From Demequina oxidasica (lineage in GTDB: Bacteria > Actinomycetota > Actinomycetes > Actinomycetales > Demequinaceae): a DNA stretch of 64,000 nucleotides. Position 1 is the stretch's first letter; the number at the start of each line of letters is the position of its first letter. The position numbers and the translations under genes were made by a program. The notes under the pieces were generated by a model. That model saw nothing but the letters and a program-made list of their open reading frames with translations, was not told the origin of the DNA and made no database searches. The DNA lies in NCBI RefSeq assembly GCF_000975115.1, contig NZ_BBRE01000001.1, positions 434,001 through 498,000 on the forward strand, written 5' to 3'. Of the stretch, positions 1 to 8,176 are shown one piece after another.

Positions 1-36
1 GTTGCCCTCGGGCTCGAGCTGTTCCTGGGAATCCAC
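1..36 (-). CDS. 5' end of a truncated CDS, possibly the helicase next to DUF3039
   Basis: A GTG codon at 36-34 opens a reading frame of 12 codons (M D S Q E Q L E P E G N) that runs out of the window on the minus strand. A TAGGCT hexamer at 48-43 lies 6 nt upstream, the same leaderless arrangement seen at other genes here. In actinobacteria a DEAD/DEAH helicase gene often follows a DUF3039 gene, so this may be its start. Only the first residues are visible, so the identity is inference from context. Confidence 0.35.
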   Translation of the reverse strand, partial: MDSQEQLEPEGN

Positions 37-122
37 GCTCTTAGCCTACGGCGCGGCGGCCTCACCACCCCGCATTGAGCCGATGCGTCGTTACCTGAGT
101 GGGTAAGCCGGGTCGGTTGTGA

Positions 123-419
123 CTACTCGTCGCCGTCCTGCGGGCCAAAGCGGCCGTCGATGATCTCTTTGCATTGCGGACACACCGGGAACTTCTGCGG
201 GTCGCGACCAGGGGTCCACACCTTGCCGCACAGAGCAATCACGGGCTCGCCGCTCATCGCGGACTCCATGATCTTCTCTTTGCGCACGTAGTGGGAGAAG
301 CGTTCCGCGTCGCCGGGCTCTGCTAGCTCACGTACCGTGGTGCGCTCTATCGTGGCGGTGCCGCCCTGCGGGAGGCCGGTCTCGGGTGCGGGGGTCATAG
401 GCTCGCTCATGCGCACCAT
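123..419 (-). CDS. DUF3039 family small zinc-ribbon-like protein
   Basis: A 98-residue protein with a conserved C-terminal half: a Cys in the ALCGKVW segment (about residue 65) followed by a CPQC pair (about 79-82), which looks like a metal-binding ribbon. This length and pattern match the actinobacterial DUF3039 family, whose function is unknown. An internal ATG at 410 (MSEPMT) is an equally good start; neither has a clear Shine-Dalgarno sequence. It lies downstream of the ABC exporter pair on the same strand, about 30 nt after the permease stop. Confidence 0.75.
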   Translation of the reverse strand: MVRMSEPMTPAPETGLPQGGTATIERTTVRELAEPGDAERFSHYVRKEKIMESAMSGEPVIALCGKVWTPGRDPQKFPVCPQCKEIIDGRFGPQDGDE

Positions 420-452
420 GGTACGACGTGCGCCGCCATCATGCGCGCTCGC

Positions 453-2057
453 CTACGTGACCGCCGCAAGCAGTCTGCCCGCTCGGGAGTCGTAGGCGCG
501 GCCGGCGACACGCACCCCGGCAATGTATGCGATGGGCCCCATGGCAAACCCCGCAGCGCATGCCAACCACGCCCAGCGAGGATCCACCGCCAGCGCCAGC
601 ACCAGGGGCACGATCACCAGTGGCAACAACACCACTGTGGCAGTGGAGGACACCAACTGGGCCACTAGGCCAGCACCTACGGAACCCACCTCCGCTCCGA
701 GCGGGTTCTCACCGGGTGCCGGCGCCCTGTACGGAAACAACACCGAGGACACCGCAGCTACCCCCAGCGTGAGCCCGAGCACCCCGACGCACGCTCCCAC
801 CAGCGCTGGAGCAATGTGCCACAGTCCGCTCCACATGACGATCGCGGCGCAGGCCACGAGGGTCGCGGGCAGCGCCCAGGCGACGATGGCGGACATCCTG
901 CCGCGAAGCACGTCGGTTCCGATGCGGCCTGAAACCACATCCAGCCAAAGTGCGCTCGAGTCGTAGGCCACGTCGTTGTGGCGGCCCCACCCTATGGACG
1001 CGGCGAGTAGCACCGGTGCCGCGAAAGACCAGCGGACATCCAGTCCCGTCACCGGCATCACCAGCGCTATGAACACCACTGGAAATACGAACACTCCCAT
1101 CATGTTCGCGAGGTAGCGGGGATCCGAGAACCAATAGCGCAGCAGGCGCGACCGGACGGCAGTGGCCGCGACCGACATGGGCGGAAGCACCCCACGGATT
1201 CGCGACCGCTGGGCCGAGGCAATGATCGTGTCCTCCCTGCGACGCGTTCCTGCTCCTCGAAACTTTGGATGAACCAACGCGTGCGTCACGTTTGCCCGCC
1301 ACGCGCCCCACAAAACTAGGACCCACAGCACCTGCTCACCGAGCCGCCACGCCACGCCCCACCAGTCACCCGCAGCAGCGGCATTGGGGGCAGACATCCC
1401 TGCCCCGAGCGGTGTCACGGCGGCTTGGTCGAGGAACACGACAAGATAGTTCTCCAGCACCGCATCCAAGCCGTCGCTGAAAAGCACCCAGGCCAGCGGT
1501 GCCACGAGCGCGAGTCCCACGGCGATCATGGCAATGGCCGCGCCCCGTGCGAGGCGGGATGCGAGCACCCGAGTGCTCCACATCGCTGCAACGCGGGCAA
1601 CGAACACCAGCGACAGCACGGTGAGCAATGCCCCCGCTATCGCAACGGTGACGGCTCCGGCCCCGCCGTCGCGCCACACCGAGGTCAGGATGAGGAAGAA
1701 CACGACGAAGAACGCGACAGGAATGGTGAGCAACGCCGCAACGGTAAGGCCGGCCATGATCCTGCGAGCACTCACCCCAAAGGATGCGAAGCGCCCCGGG
1801 TCGAGCGTGTCATCGAGTCCGGTGATCAGAATCGGCACGCTCACCCAGCCGAGCGTCAACAGCAGAACGACCCCCACCAGCACATCCTGCCGAAACTCCG
1901 AGCTTTCCCCTGTGAGCGCACTCGCGCCCCAGAACGTCCACGGCAACAGCACAAGCATCCAGAGTGCGCCGCCGATGACAATCAGGATTCGCCAGCGCTC
2001 TCGCTCCAGCACGTGACGCTGTGTGCGGAACTTAACCGCTAGGACTGACGCAACCAC
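453..2057 (-). CDS. ABC transporter permease, large integral membrane subunit
   Basis: A 534-residue protein with about 12 hydrophobic segments and no ATPase motif. It starts with GTG at 2057, and this start overlaps the 3' end of the ATP-binding gene by 19 nt, so the two are translationally coupled and form one exporter. The length and the two-half arrangement resemble actinobacterial membrane proteins paired with a single ABC ATPase (ABC-2-like exporters). The substrate cannot be told from the sequence. Confidence 0.75.
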   Translation of the reverse strand: MVASVLAVKFRTQRHVLERERWRILIVIGGALWMLVLLPWTFWGASALTGESSEFRQDVLVGVVLLLTLGWVSVPILITGLDDTLDPGRFASFGVSARRIMAGLTVAALLTIPVAFFVVFFLILTSVWRDGGAGAVTVAIAGALLTVLSLVFVARVAAMWSTRVLASRLARGAAIAMIAVGLALVAPLAWVLFSDGLDAVLENYLVVFLDQAAVTPLGAGMSAPNAAAAGDWWGVAWRLGEQVLWVLVLWGAWRANVTHALVHPKFRGAGTRRREDTIIASAQRSRIRGVLPPMSVAATAVRSRLLRYWFSDPRYLANMMGVFVFPVVFIALVMPVTGLDVRWSFAAPVLLAASIGWGRHNDVAYDSSALWLDVVSGRIGTDVLRGRMSAIVAWALPATLVACAAIVMWSGLWHIAPALVGACVGVLGLTLGVAAVSSVLFPYRAPAPGENPLGAEVGSVGAGLVAQLVSSTATVVLLPLVIVPLVLALAVDPRWAWLACAAGFAMGPIAYIAGVRVAGRAYDSRAGRLLAAVT

Positions 2058-2848
2058 GTCAGGTCTCGCTTATCTGCCACGTCGCCGATGAGGTCCACGA
2101 ACCGGTCCTCCAACTCGCGCCCGCCGCGCACCTCGTCGAGTGTGCCCTCGGCCAGAATCTGCCCGCCACCAATGACTGCGACCCGATCACAGAGCCGTTC
2201 GACCAGCGCCATCACATGGGAGGACATCACCACTGTGCCTCCCGACTGAACGAAGGCCGTGAGGATGCGGCGAATCGCCCCCGCGGAGACGGGGTCGACG
2301 GCTTCGAACGGCTCGTCAAGCACTAAGACTCGTGGGGCATGCACTAGAGCGCACGCGAGCGAGATCTTTTTGGTCATGCCCGCCGAGTAGTCGGTGACCA
2401 ATGTGCGCCCAGCACTATCGAGGTCGAGCGCTGCGAGCAGGTCATCGCGCCTCTCGAGTACGGTGCCGCGGTCCATGCCCCGCAGTAGCCCGGCATAGGA
2501 AATGAGTTCAGCGCCAGTCAGGCGGTCAAAGCTGTGCAGCCCGTCGGGGAGGACCCCCAGCATCCGCTTCGCCTCGTCGGGAGCGGTCCAGAGATTAACT
2601 CCATGGATATACGCCGTCCCAGAGTCCGGGGTCATCAGTCCCGTCGCCATCGACAAACTCGTGGTCTTGCCCGCACCGTTAGGCCCCACCACGCCGTAGA
2701 AGGAGCCCGCGGGGATGTCGAGGTCAATCGCGTCTACAGCGAGCGTGGCACCGAATCGCTTGGTGAGCTTGCGCAGCGCAATCGCGGGCACGGCCACCTC
2801 GGGGTTGGCGCCCGGAAGCAGGGGCGCTCCAGCGCTCTCTTGACTCAT
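2039..2848 (-). CDS. ABC transporter ATP-binding protein
   Basis: A 269-residue ABC ATPase. Walker A GPNGAGKTT is at residues 55-63, a degenerate signature YSAGMTKK at about 154-161, Walker B VLVLDEP at about 174-180 with the catalytic Glu, and a switch His in SSHVM. The weak signature is common in ABC-2 exporter ATPases. The start ATG at 2848 has no Shine-Dalgarno sequence; a TATAAC hexamer ends 8 nt upstream, suggesting a leaderless mRNA. It is the first gene of a two-gene exporter unit with the overlapping permease. Confidence 0.85.
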   Translation of the reverse strand: MSQESAGAPLLPGANPEVAVPAIALRKLTKRFGATLAVDAIDLDIPAGSFYGVVGPNGAGKTTSLSMATGLMTPDSGTAYIHGVNLWTAPDEAKRMLGVLPDGLHSFDRLTGAELISYAGLLRGMDRGTVLERRDDLLAALDLDSAGRTLVTDYSAGMTKKISLACALVHAPRVLVLDEPFEAVDPVSAGAIRRILTAFVQSGGTVVMSSHVMALVERLCDRVAVIGGGQILAEGTLDEVRGGRELEDRFVDLIGDVADKRDLTWLRQS

Positions 2849-2856
2849 GACGTCAG

Positions 2857-2862
2857 GTTATA
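2857..2862 (-). promoter_or_regulatory. -10 hexamer TATAAC of a probable leaderless promoter
   Basis: TATAAC on the minus strand ends 8 nt before the ATG of the ABC ATPase. A start point about 7 nt downstream would place +1 at or next to the start codon. A TTGTGA about 15 nt upstream could be a poorly spaced -35. Confidence 0.45.
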
Positions 2863-2870
2863 CGGCACCG

Positions 2871-3836
2871 TTAGCCAGCCGTCACAAGCAGCAACGTTGT
2901 GTAGGCAATCCAAACCACGAGCAGTACTGATCCCTCAATGCGGTTGATACGGCCGCGCCCCATCCGCCCCCAAGCGAACACCACCAACAGGATGGTCATG
3001 ATTCCGACCATGGGCAGGTCGCGCGTCAGCACCTCGCTGTCGACGGCGATGGGCGTGATCACACCGGCGATTCCGATCACACCGAGGGTGTTGAATAGGT
3101 TGGAGCCGATGATGTTTCCCAGCGCGAGGTCGTTCTCGCCCTTGCGCGCGGCCGCCAGCGATGCGGCCAACTCCGGAGCAGAGGTTCCGATCGCGACAAC
3201 GGTCAGACCGATGACGAGGTCCGACCAGCCGAGCGAGCGGGCAATCTCAACGGACCCCCACACCAGGAGCCGCGAGCCGGCAACTAGCAGTACCAGTCCG
3301 ACTACCAGCCAGGTCCACGCTGCCTTCTTGCTGAGTTTGGTCGGGTGGGTCTCGACTTCAGCCTCTTTAGCCAAGTTGTCACTGCGGTGCGCTCGCGCGG
3401 ACATTACAGACCAGGTGATAAGCACCAGCAGCAGCACTAGCAGGATCGATGCGTCGGCGGTCGAGATCGTGCCGTCCAGCATCAACAGCCATGCGACGGC
3501 GGTGGCGGCAATGAGGACGGGCAGTTCCTTACGCAGAATTCCCCGGTGAACCATGATCGGCAGGACAATCGCAGTGACACCCAGGATCAGTCCGATGTTC
3601 GCGATGTTTGACCCCAGGGCGTTACCAATGGCTAGCTCGGGATTGCCGTCAACGGCCGCAAACGTGGAGACGACCATCTCCGGGGCGGAGGTGCCAAACC
3701 CGATCACCAGCATTCCGATGAGCAGCGGGGCCATACCAAGGTAGCGAGCCACACTTGCGGCGCCGAGTACGAACTTGTCGGCGCTCCAGGCGAGAATGGC
3801 CAGGCCGCCGATGGTGGCGAGAATTGCAAAGGTCAT
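2871..3836 (-). CDS. CaCA family calcium/sodium antiporter
   Basis: A 321-residue membrane protein built of two homologous halves, each with the CaCA alpha-repeat motifs: GTSAPE at 48-53 with GNALGSN at 71-77, and GTSAPE at 217-222 with GNIIGSN at about 240-246. A hydrophilic loop (about 147-172) separates the halves. These are the ion-binding repeats of Na+/Ca2+ or Ca2+/H+ exchangers (YrbG type). I chose the ATG at 3836 because the frame upstream to 3956 is hydrophilic and atypical, while MTFAILATIGG begins the first membrane segment. Confidence 0.85.
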   Translation of the reverse strand: MTFAILATIGGLAILAWSADKFVLGAASVARYLGMAPLLIGMLVIGFGTSAPEMVVSTFAAVDGNPELAIGNALGSNIANIGLILGVTAIVLPIMVHRGILRKELPVLIAATAVAWLLMLDGTISTADASILLVLLLVLITWSVMSARAHRSDNLAKEAEVETHPTKLSKKAAWTWLVVGLVLLVAGSRLLVWGSVEIARSLGWSDLVIGLTVVAIGTSAPELAASLAAARKGENDLALGNIIGSNLFNTLGVIGIAGVITPIAVDSEVLTRDLPMVGIMTILLVVFAWGRMGRGRINRIEGSVLLVVWIAYTTLLLVTAG

Positions 3837-3960
3837 GGCAGAAGCGTAACGACACCAGGCATCGGCCGTCGGAGTGTCGTGGTTTGAGTTAGTTCGTGTC
3901 GCTTTTGCCCACGTAATTGCGTGACTTTTCCAAACCAGGCGTTCCGCACTAGCCATCTAA

Positions 3961-3976
3961 CCTACGGCACCGTAGG
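3961..3976. promoter_or_regulatory. Perfect dyad upstream of the desaturase (candidate operator)
   Basis: CCTACGG-CA-CCGTAGG is a perfect 7-bp inverted repeat with a 2-bp centre. CTAA and (A)TTAG flank it and extend the symmetry imperfectly. It lies 76 nt before the desaturase start in the divergent gap with the antiporter gene. The size fits a TetR/FadR-type dimer site; the regulator is not visible here. Confidence 0.45.
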
Positions 3977-4051
3977 ATTAGGGGAACTGAACCAAGGGTG
4001 TTCCACCCAGTCCTCGACTGAGAAGTCGTTGTCCGATATCTCAGGAGAGAC

Positions 4052-5158
4052 ATGCCGAATCAAGCCGCACCCGAAGCAGGGTTTGCTCCGACCGCGACCG
4101 TGACGTCGTGGCCGTTCCCCGTGAACTCGATCACGTCGACGTTCACCGAACTCGCCAGCACCGTCCGCGACCTCGGACTCCTCCGCCGTCACTATGCGTT
4201 CTACATTGGCTCCGCGGCCGTGCTCACGCTAGCGCTAGGCGGGATCATCACCGGTTTCATCCTGTTAGGCGACTCGTGGTTCCAGCTCTTGATGGCCGGC
4301 GCGCTGGGCCTCTGGCTCACGCAGGCCGCATTCCTCGGCCACGAGGCCTCGCACCGCGTCATCCTCGACTCGGGCCCAAAGAATGACCGCCTGGGCCGCT
4401 GGATCTCGACGCTGGCCGTGGGCATCAGTTACCAGTGGTGGATGAACAAGCACTCGCGTCACCACCAGAGCCCCAATACCAAGGGCAAGGACCCCGACAT
4501 CGAGATGGACACCATCTCGTTCGTTGATGAGGATGCTCAGAAGGCCACCGGTCTGCTCGCCGCGATCACGCGCAAGCAGGGTTACCTGTTTTTCCCGCTA
4601 CTCACCTTCGAGGGTTACAACCTTCACTACCGTTCCGTCGCGTCGCTGTTCGCGAACGGAACTACTAAGCAGAAGTGGACCGAGTTGTCGCTGATCGTCG
4701 CGCACTTCGTGATCTACCTGGTGCCCGTCTTCCTGTTCCTGCCGCTGGGCATGGCGTTCGCATTCGTGGCTGTTCAGATGGCCGTATTCGGCGTCTACAT
4801 GGGCGCTTCGTTCGCGCCGAACCACAAGGGCATGGCGATCATTCCGGCCGATGCCAAGGTTGACTTCTTCTCCAAGCAGGTTTTGACGTCGCGCAACATT
4901 CGAGGCGGCTGGTTCATGACCATCCTCATGGGCGGCCTGAACTACCAGATCGAGCACCACCTGTTCCCGAACATGGCACGCCCGCACCTGGCCAAGACCC
5001 GCGAGCTGACAATGATTCACTGCGAGACGCACGACGTGAAGTACACCGAGACCGGGCTATTCCAGTCCTACGGCATCGTCATCGACTACCTCAACCGCGT
5101 CGGCCTCCAGGCACGCGACCCGTTCGACTGCCCCATGGTCAACAAGTGGCGTAGCTAG
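4052..5158 (+). CDS. Membrane fatty acid (acyl-lipid/acyl-CoA) desaturase
   Basis: A 368-residue membrane protein with the three histidine boxes of the di-iron desaturase family: HEASH at 97-101, HSRHH at 134-138 and QIEHH at about 299-303. Two hydrophobic pairs lie at about 50-95 and 225-265. Such enzymes introduce a cis double bond into membrane acyl chains using O2 and reduced ferredoxin or cytochrome, often in cold adaptation. ATG 4052 follows a good Shine-Dalgarno AGGAGA. A 16-bp dyad lies upstream, a strong terminator downstream, and after that a decayed copy of the gene's own 3' end. Confidence 0.88.
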   Translation: MPNQAAPEAGFAPTATVTSWPFPVNSITSTFTELASTVRDLGLLRRHYAFYIGSAAVLTLALGGIITGFILLGDSWFQLLMAGALGLWLTQAAFLGHEASHRVILDSGPKNDRLGRWISTLAVGISYQWWMNKHSRHHQSPNTKGKDPDIEMDTISFVDEDAQKATGLLAAITRKQGYLFFPLLTFEGYNLHYRSVASLFANGTTKQKWTELSLIVAHFVIYLVPVFLFLPLGMAFAFVAVQMAVFGVYMGASFAPNHKGMAIIPADAKVDFFSKQVLTSRNIRGGWFMTILMGGLNYQIEHHLFPNMARPHLAKTRELTMIHCETHDVKYTETGLFQSYGIVIDYLNRVGLQARDPFDCPMVNKWRS

Positions 5159-5187
5159 TTTTTCGCGCGCATCTGCGCTGCACCAAG

Positions 5188-5219
5188 AACGGCCGCCAGC
5201 TCACGCTGGCGGCCGTTTT
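5188..5219 (+). terminator. Intrinsic terminator of the desaturase gene
   Basis: A 13-bp perfect inverted repeat (AACGGCCGCCAGC / GCTGGCGGCCGTT) with the 4-nt loop TCAC, followed by TTC. It starts 30 nt after the desaturase stop. Confidence 0.8.
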
Positions 5220-5263
5220 CGTGTTCGCGGTCGGGAGGGCGCTGGCCGTGACCTACCAGTGCA

Positions 5264-5459
5264 CGGCCTGGACTTCCAGATCGAGCACCACTTGTTCCAC
5301 CACGCGCCGCGCCCGCACCTGGTGATGCCCCACGAGCTGACAATAATTCACTGCGAGACGCACGACGCGGAGTAGACCGAGACCGGGCTATTCCAGTCCT
5401 ACGGCATCGTCCTCGACTACCTCAACCGCGTCGGCCTCCAGGCACGCGACCCACCCTAA
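5264..5459 (+). pseudogene. Decayed partial duplicate of the desaturase 3' end
   Basis: The frame reads DFQIEHHLFHHAPRPHL, then ELTIIHCETHDAE-stop-TETGLFQSYGIV and LDYLNRVGLQARDP, ending at TAA. It matches the last about 65 residues of the desaturase ending at 5158, including the third histidine box. One in-frame TAG replaces the Tyr codon (TAG for TAC), and part of the His-box region has diverged (VMPHELT for AKTRELT). The nucleotide match is near-identical over about 5380-5450. There is no start or N-terminal part, so it cannot make an enzyme. It is a remnant of a tandem duplication or of recombination with a second desaturase gene. Confidence 0.85.
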
Positions 5460-5483
5460 AAAAGGACCAAATGGTCGATATCA

Positions 5484-5512
5484 TTGCACCGGACTAAAAA
5501 GTCCACTAGTGT
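5484..5512 (+). promoter_or_regulatory. Promoter with an operator-like dyad in the spacer
   Basis: TTGCAC (5484-5489) and TAGTGT (5507-5512) are 17 bp apart, a canonical sigma-70-type spacing. The spacer holds the inverted repeat GGACT-AAAA-AGTCC (5491-5504), so a repressor could sit between the hexamers. Transcription would start near 5519, about 20 nt before the surface protein gene. Confidence 0.5.
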
Positions 5513-5538
5513 TTGAAGCACACTCACCTGGGGGACCA

Positions 5539-7326
5539 ATGCCGATGCTCAAGAGACTTACCGTGGCCGCCTGCCTTGCTGCCATCACCGGGGCCGTTGT
5601 CACGGCGCCAGTTAGCGCCGCGCCCGTCGAGACGGACGGAGGGTTCGAGTTCACCTGCGACTCGTCGGGCGACGCCAATATCACTGGCTACGTCGGCACA
5701 GACCTGGACATCACCATCCCAAACACGCTCGAGACTGCTGCGGCGGCGACGTGTGACGTCGTGTCCATCGACCAGAACGCCCTCAAGCAGATCGAACTGA
5801 ACTCAGTAGCAATCCCCGCAAGCGTGACGTTCATCGGTGGCGAAGCCTTCGCATTGAACGAACTCACGAGCGTCACCTTCCTTGCCCGCACCACCAATCT
5901 GACCGTCTACGCGGGCGCCTTTGCCGACCAGCAGAATTCCAACGGTGAAGTGACCGGTTGGCTCGACAGCGCGGGTGGACTCTTGCCGGACATTCCGCAG
6001 TCGTACCAGGCGGGCGACACGTTCACGGCGGTCTACACCCCGAACTACCTGGTCACCCTCGACTACGCGGACGGAAATCCCACCAACAGCTACCGCGTCC
6101 CTGAGAACACGCGTCTAGACGGCACCGAAGTCACCGGCCCCCTCCTCACCGGGAAGAAGTTCGACATACTGTTCGACGTAGCGATGGACCCGGACCACCC
6201 GCTTACCGGTTGGAAGACCGCTGCCGGAGCCGACTGGGATCCCACCACTCCCGTCACGAGTGACATCACCCTCACCGCGCAATACGGCGATGGCTCCACT
6301 GCCCCACCAACGGCCGACCAAGAATGGATCGTCACGTTTGATCCCGCGAACGGCGCAGGCACGTCCTGGACAACAGTCAAAAATGGCAAGCCCGTGGATG
6401 AGCTGGCAGCGCCCGCGTCTGGAGACAACGGCGAGTCGACTTTCCTGGGCTGGTTCAGTGGCGCTGGCGACCTGTGGGATTTCACCTCTGCGATCACAGC
6501 GGACACCACGTTGACCGCTCATTGGAAGCCGCCGGTAGCCACTAAACCTGTGCCACCATTCATCGTCGCCCCTAAGACCATCACCATTCCTGATGTGAAT
6601 CTAATAAGTCAGGAATCGCAGGACCTCATCCCCATGGTCCAGACCACGTTGACAATCGATGTGCCGTTCGATTTCAGCGACAAGGGCACACTCGACCTTG
6701 GCGGCGACATCGAACCCGCGCAGACTAACGGGGGGAAGGTGTCGAACGTGTGGCTATTTGGGAGAAGTCGGCAGCCTCTTGAAGTAGGTGGTTGCGCTCA
6801 GCTGCCTCGGGAGTTTGTCCCTCCTAAGGAAGGTGAGGCAGTCGATCTCAGCCAACTCCCTCAAGGTTGCCTCGACGCCATCGACGAGGCAACTGTGGTC
6901 GCCGGTCCCATGACTGACACTTATCAGGATTGCGAACCCATAGCCCACCTTGGCGCCTACTGGGCCTACCGAGGCGTATGCGTCTCCATTCGGTCTGAAC
7001 CCATGTACCTCGCAAGTTCGACGTTAGACGCGACCGGCAAGGCCACCTTCACGTTCACGCTTCCTGCGGACTTCCCACCCGGGCAACACACGCTGGTGTT
7101 CTCGGTAGCCGGCGAGGAAGTGCAGTTCCCCGTGACTGTAGCGGCCGTTCCGGCCGCGGTCACTACGGCCGCGGCACCTGAGCTCGCCCAGACCGGCCCA
7201 AGCGAGGCAATGATGCTCGGTAATGCCGCGGCGATGTCGATCGCGCTCGGTCTCTACCTGGTGTTCCTTGGACGCTCACGTAAGCCCGGCTTCGCCGGAC
7301 GCAGTAGTGGACCGGGACTGGCGTAG
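5539..7326 (+). CDS. Sortase-anchored (LAxTG) surface protein with LRR-like and InlB-type repeats
   Basis: A 595-residue secreted protein. It has a signal peptide (MPMLKRLTV... to about APVSAA), a BspA-like leucine-rich segment (about 60-130), two Listeria-Bacteroides/InlB-B-type repeats (about 170-260 and 265-335, each ending in the LTAxY/LTAHW pattern), a unique Cys-containing domain (about 360-500), and a C-terminal LAQTG motif at 549-553 followed by a hydrophobic span and an Arg-rich tail. LAxTG is the class E sortase motif of high-GC Gram-positives. ATG 5539 or 5545 follow the GGGGGA Shine-Dalgarno; the 30-nt extension upstream is not signal-like. Probably an adhesin or cell-surface interaction protein. 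Confidence 0.75.
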   Translation: MPMLKRLTVAACLAAITGAVVTAPVSAAPVETDGGFEFTCDSSGDANITGYVGTDLDITIPNTLETAAAATCDVVSIDQNALKQIELNSVAIPASVTFIGGEAFALNELTSVTFLARTTNLTVYAGAFADQQNSNGEVTGWLDSAGGLLPDIPQSYQAGDTFTAVYTPNYLVTLDYADGNPTNSYRVPENTRLDGTEVTGPLLTGKKFDILFDVAMDPDHPLTGWKTAAGADWDPTTPVTSDITLTAQYGDGSTAPPTADQEWIVTFDPANGAGTSWTTVKNGKPVDELAAPASGDNGESTFLGWFSGAGDLWDFTSAITADTTLTAHWKPPVATKPVPPFIVAPKTITIPDVNLISQESQDLIPMVQTTLTIDVPFDFSDKGTLDLGGDIEPAQTNGGKVSNVWLFGRSRQPLEVGGCAQLPREFVPPKEGEAVDLSQLPQGCLDAIDEATVVAGPMTDTYQDCEPIAHLGAYWAYRGVCVSIRSEPMYLASSTLDATGKATFTFTLPADFPPGQHTLVFSVAGEEVQFPVTVAAVPAAVTTAAAPELAQTGPSEAMMLGNAAAMSIALGLYLVFLGRSRKPGFAGRSSGPGLA

Positions 7327-7342
7327 TAGCCGCTCGTCCCCC

Positions 7343-7390
7343 ACGCGAAAGTGGCCGCCACCCCAACCGGGGTGGCGGCCACTTTCGCGT
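7343..7390 (+). terminator. Strong intrinsic terminator after the surface protein gene
   Basis: A perfect 22-bp inverted repeat (arms 7343-7364 and 7369-7390) with the loop AACC, 16 nt after the stop. It works as a hairpin in either direction. Confidence 0.8.
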
Positions 7391-7429
7391 AACAACAGGG
7401 ATGACCTGTCGCTATAAAACGACAGAGTG

Positions 7430-7447
7430 GTGGAGATGCCGGGAATC
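7430..7447. repeat. attL: 18-bp copy of the tmRNA 3' end
   Basis: GTGGAGATGCCGGGAATC is identical to 15166-15183 inside ssrA. At this copy the tmRNA-strand sequence continues as CCACCA, so this side keeps the original CCA-encoding end of ssrA. The small hairpin at about 7406-7426 (CTGTCG/CGACAG) left of the repeat may be the original ssrA terminator. This is the distal junction of the integrated element. Confidence 0.85.
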
Positions 7448-7571
7448 TCCCGCGAACACAGTTTTACCAGGGGCTTTTAGTTTTTTCGGGTTCGCCAGTC
7501 CACTCACGGACTAAAGCGCCCGCCTCGATGTTTGCGCATCGGACGGGCTGACGAGCTAATAGGAGCCCGCC

Positions 7572-7805
7572 GTGAACAAATCTACCTCGACCTCCGCCCC
7601 CACGACCAGCCGCGCCGATGAAGTCGCCGCATGGTTGATTGACGGCCACGTCGCCGCTGCGATGGACGCCCGCGACACTGCGGCCACTTTGCTAGACCTG
7701 GGCCGCTACTGCGAGGGCCTTGACTACGACCGCGACGCCGAACACCACCAGGGCATGGCGTGGATTGCGAACGCGGTCGCCACGCCCTACCGCCTCGCCG
7801 CCTAG
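7572..7805 (+). CDS. Small hypothetical protein of the ssrA element
   Basis: A 77-residue acidic, Ala-rich protein starting with GTG at 7572 after a good AGGAG Shine-Dalgarno (7560-7564). There is no signal peptide or membrane segment and no motif I recognise. The N-terminal 15 residues are Ser/Thr-rich and probably disordered; the rest is likely helical. It is the first gene inside attL and stands alone. Confidence 0.5.
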   Translation: MNKSTSTSAPTTSRADEVAAWLIDGHVAAAMDARDTAATLLDLGRYCEGLDYDRDAEHHQGMAWIANAVATPYRLAA

Positions 7806-8176
7806 CGACTCTGTATCGCTCCCTGGCGCTCTGTCAGGTGGCGGTGCAGGGCTTCTAGTCCTCGGCGCTTTCTCTACGTCTCAGCCGCCAAACGAGACGC
7901 CCGGTAAATGGAGCGTGACCGGCCTCCCGCCTCGGCGTTGTGATCGTTCCTGCAGGACGTCGCCCGGGTTCCACTAAAAACGCGTTCACTCAGTGAAGGC
8001 GCTAATTGTCGTGGGGCAGATCGGCTATGCGAATGGATGCCGGGGCAATCTTTGGGGAAGGGGACTCTCCGGGAGATTCAGGTGCGCAAGCACTCCGAGC
8101 CTTTTGTCAGTCCTCAGCAATAGACCAGAAGAACCACGTCGGGGTGGCCTCGGCGTCAACAACACATGGAGGAATC
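7806..8176. other. Intergenic stretch with no supported gene
   Basis: About 370 bases inside the element. Reading frames here lack ribosome binding sites and recognisable protein features. It should hold the promoter of the XRE-like gene that starts at 8177. Confidence 0.5.

Noticed and set aside
8006-8176. N-terminal extension of the XRE-like protein
   Set aside because: No ribosome binding site; the extension is not protein-like and ATG 8177 has GGAGG.
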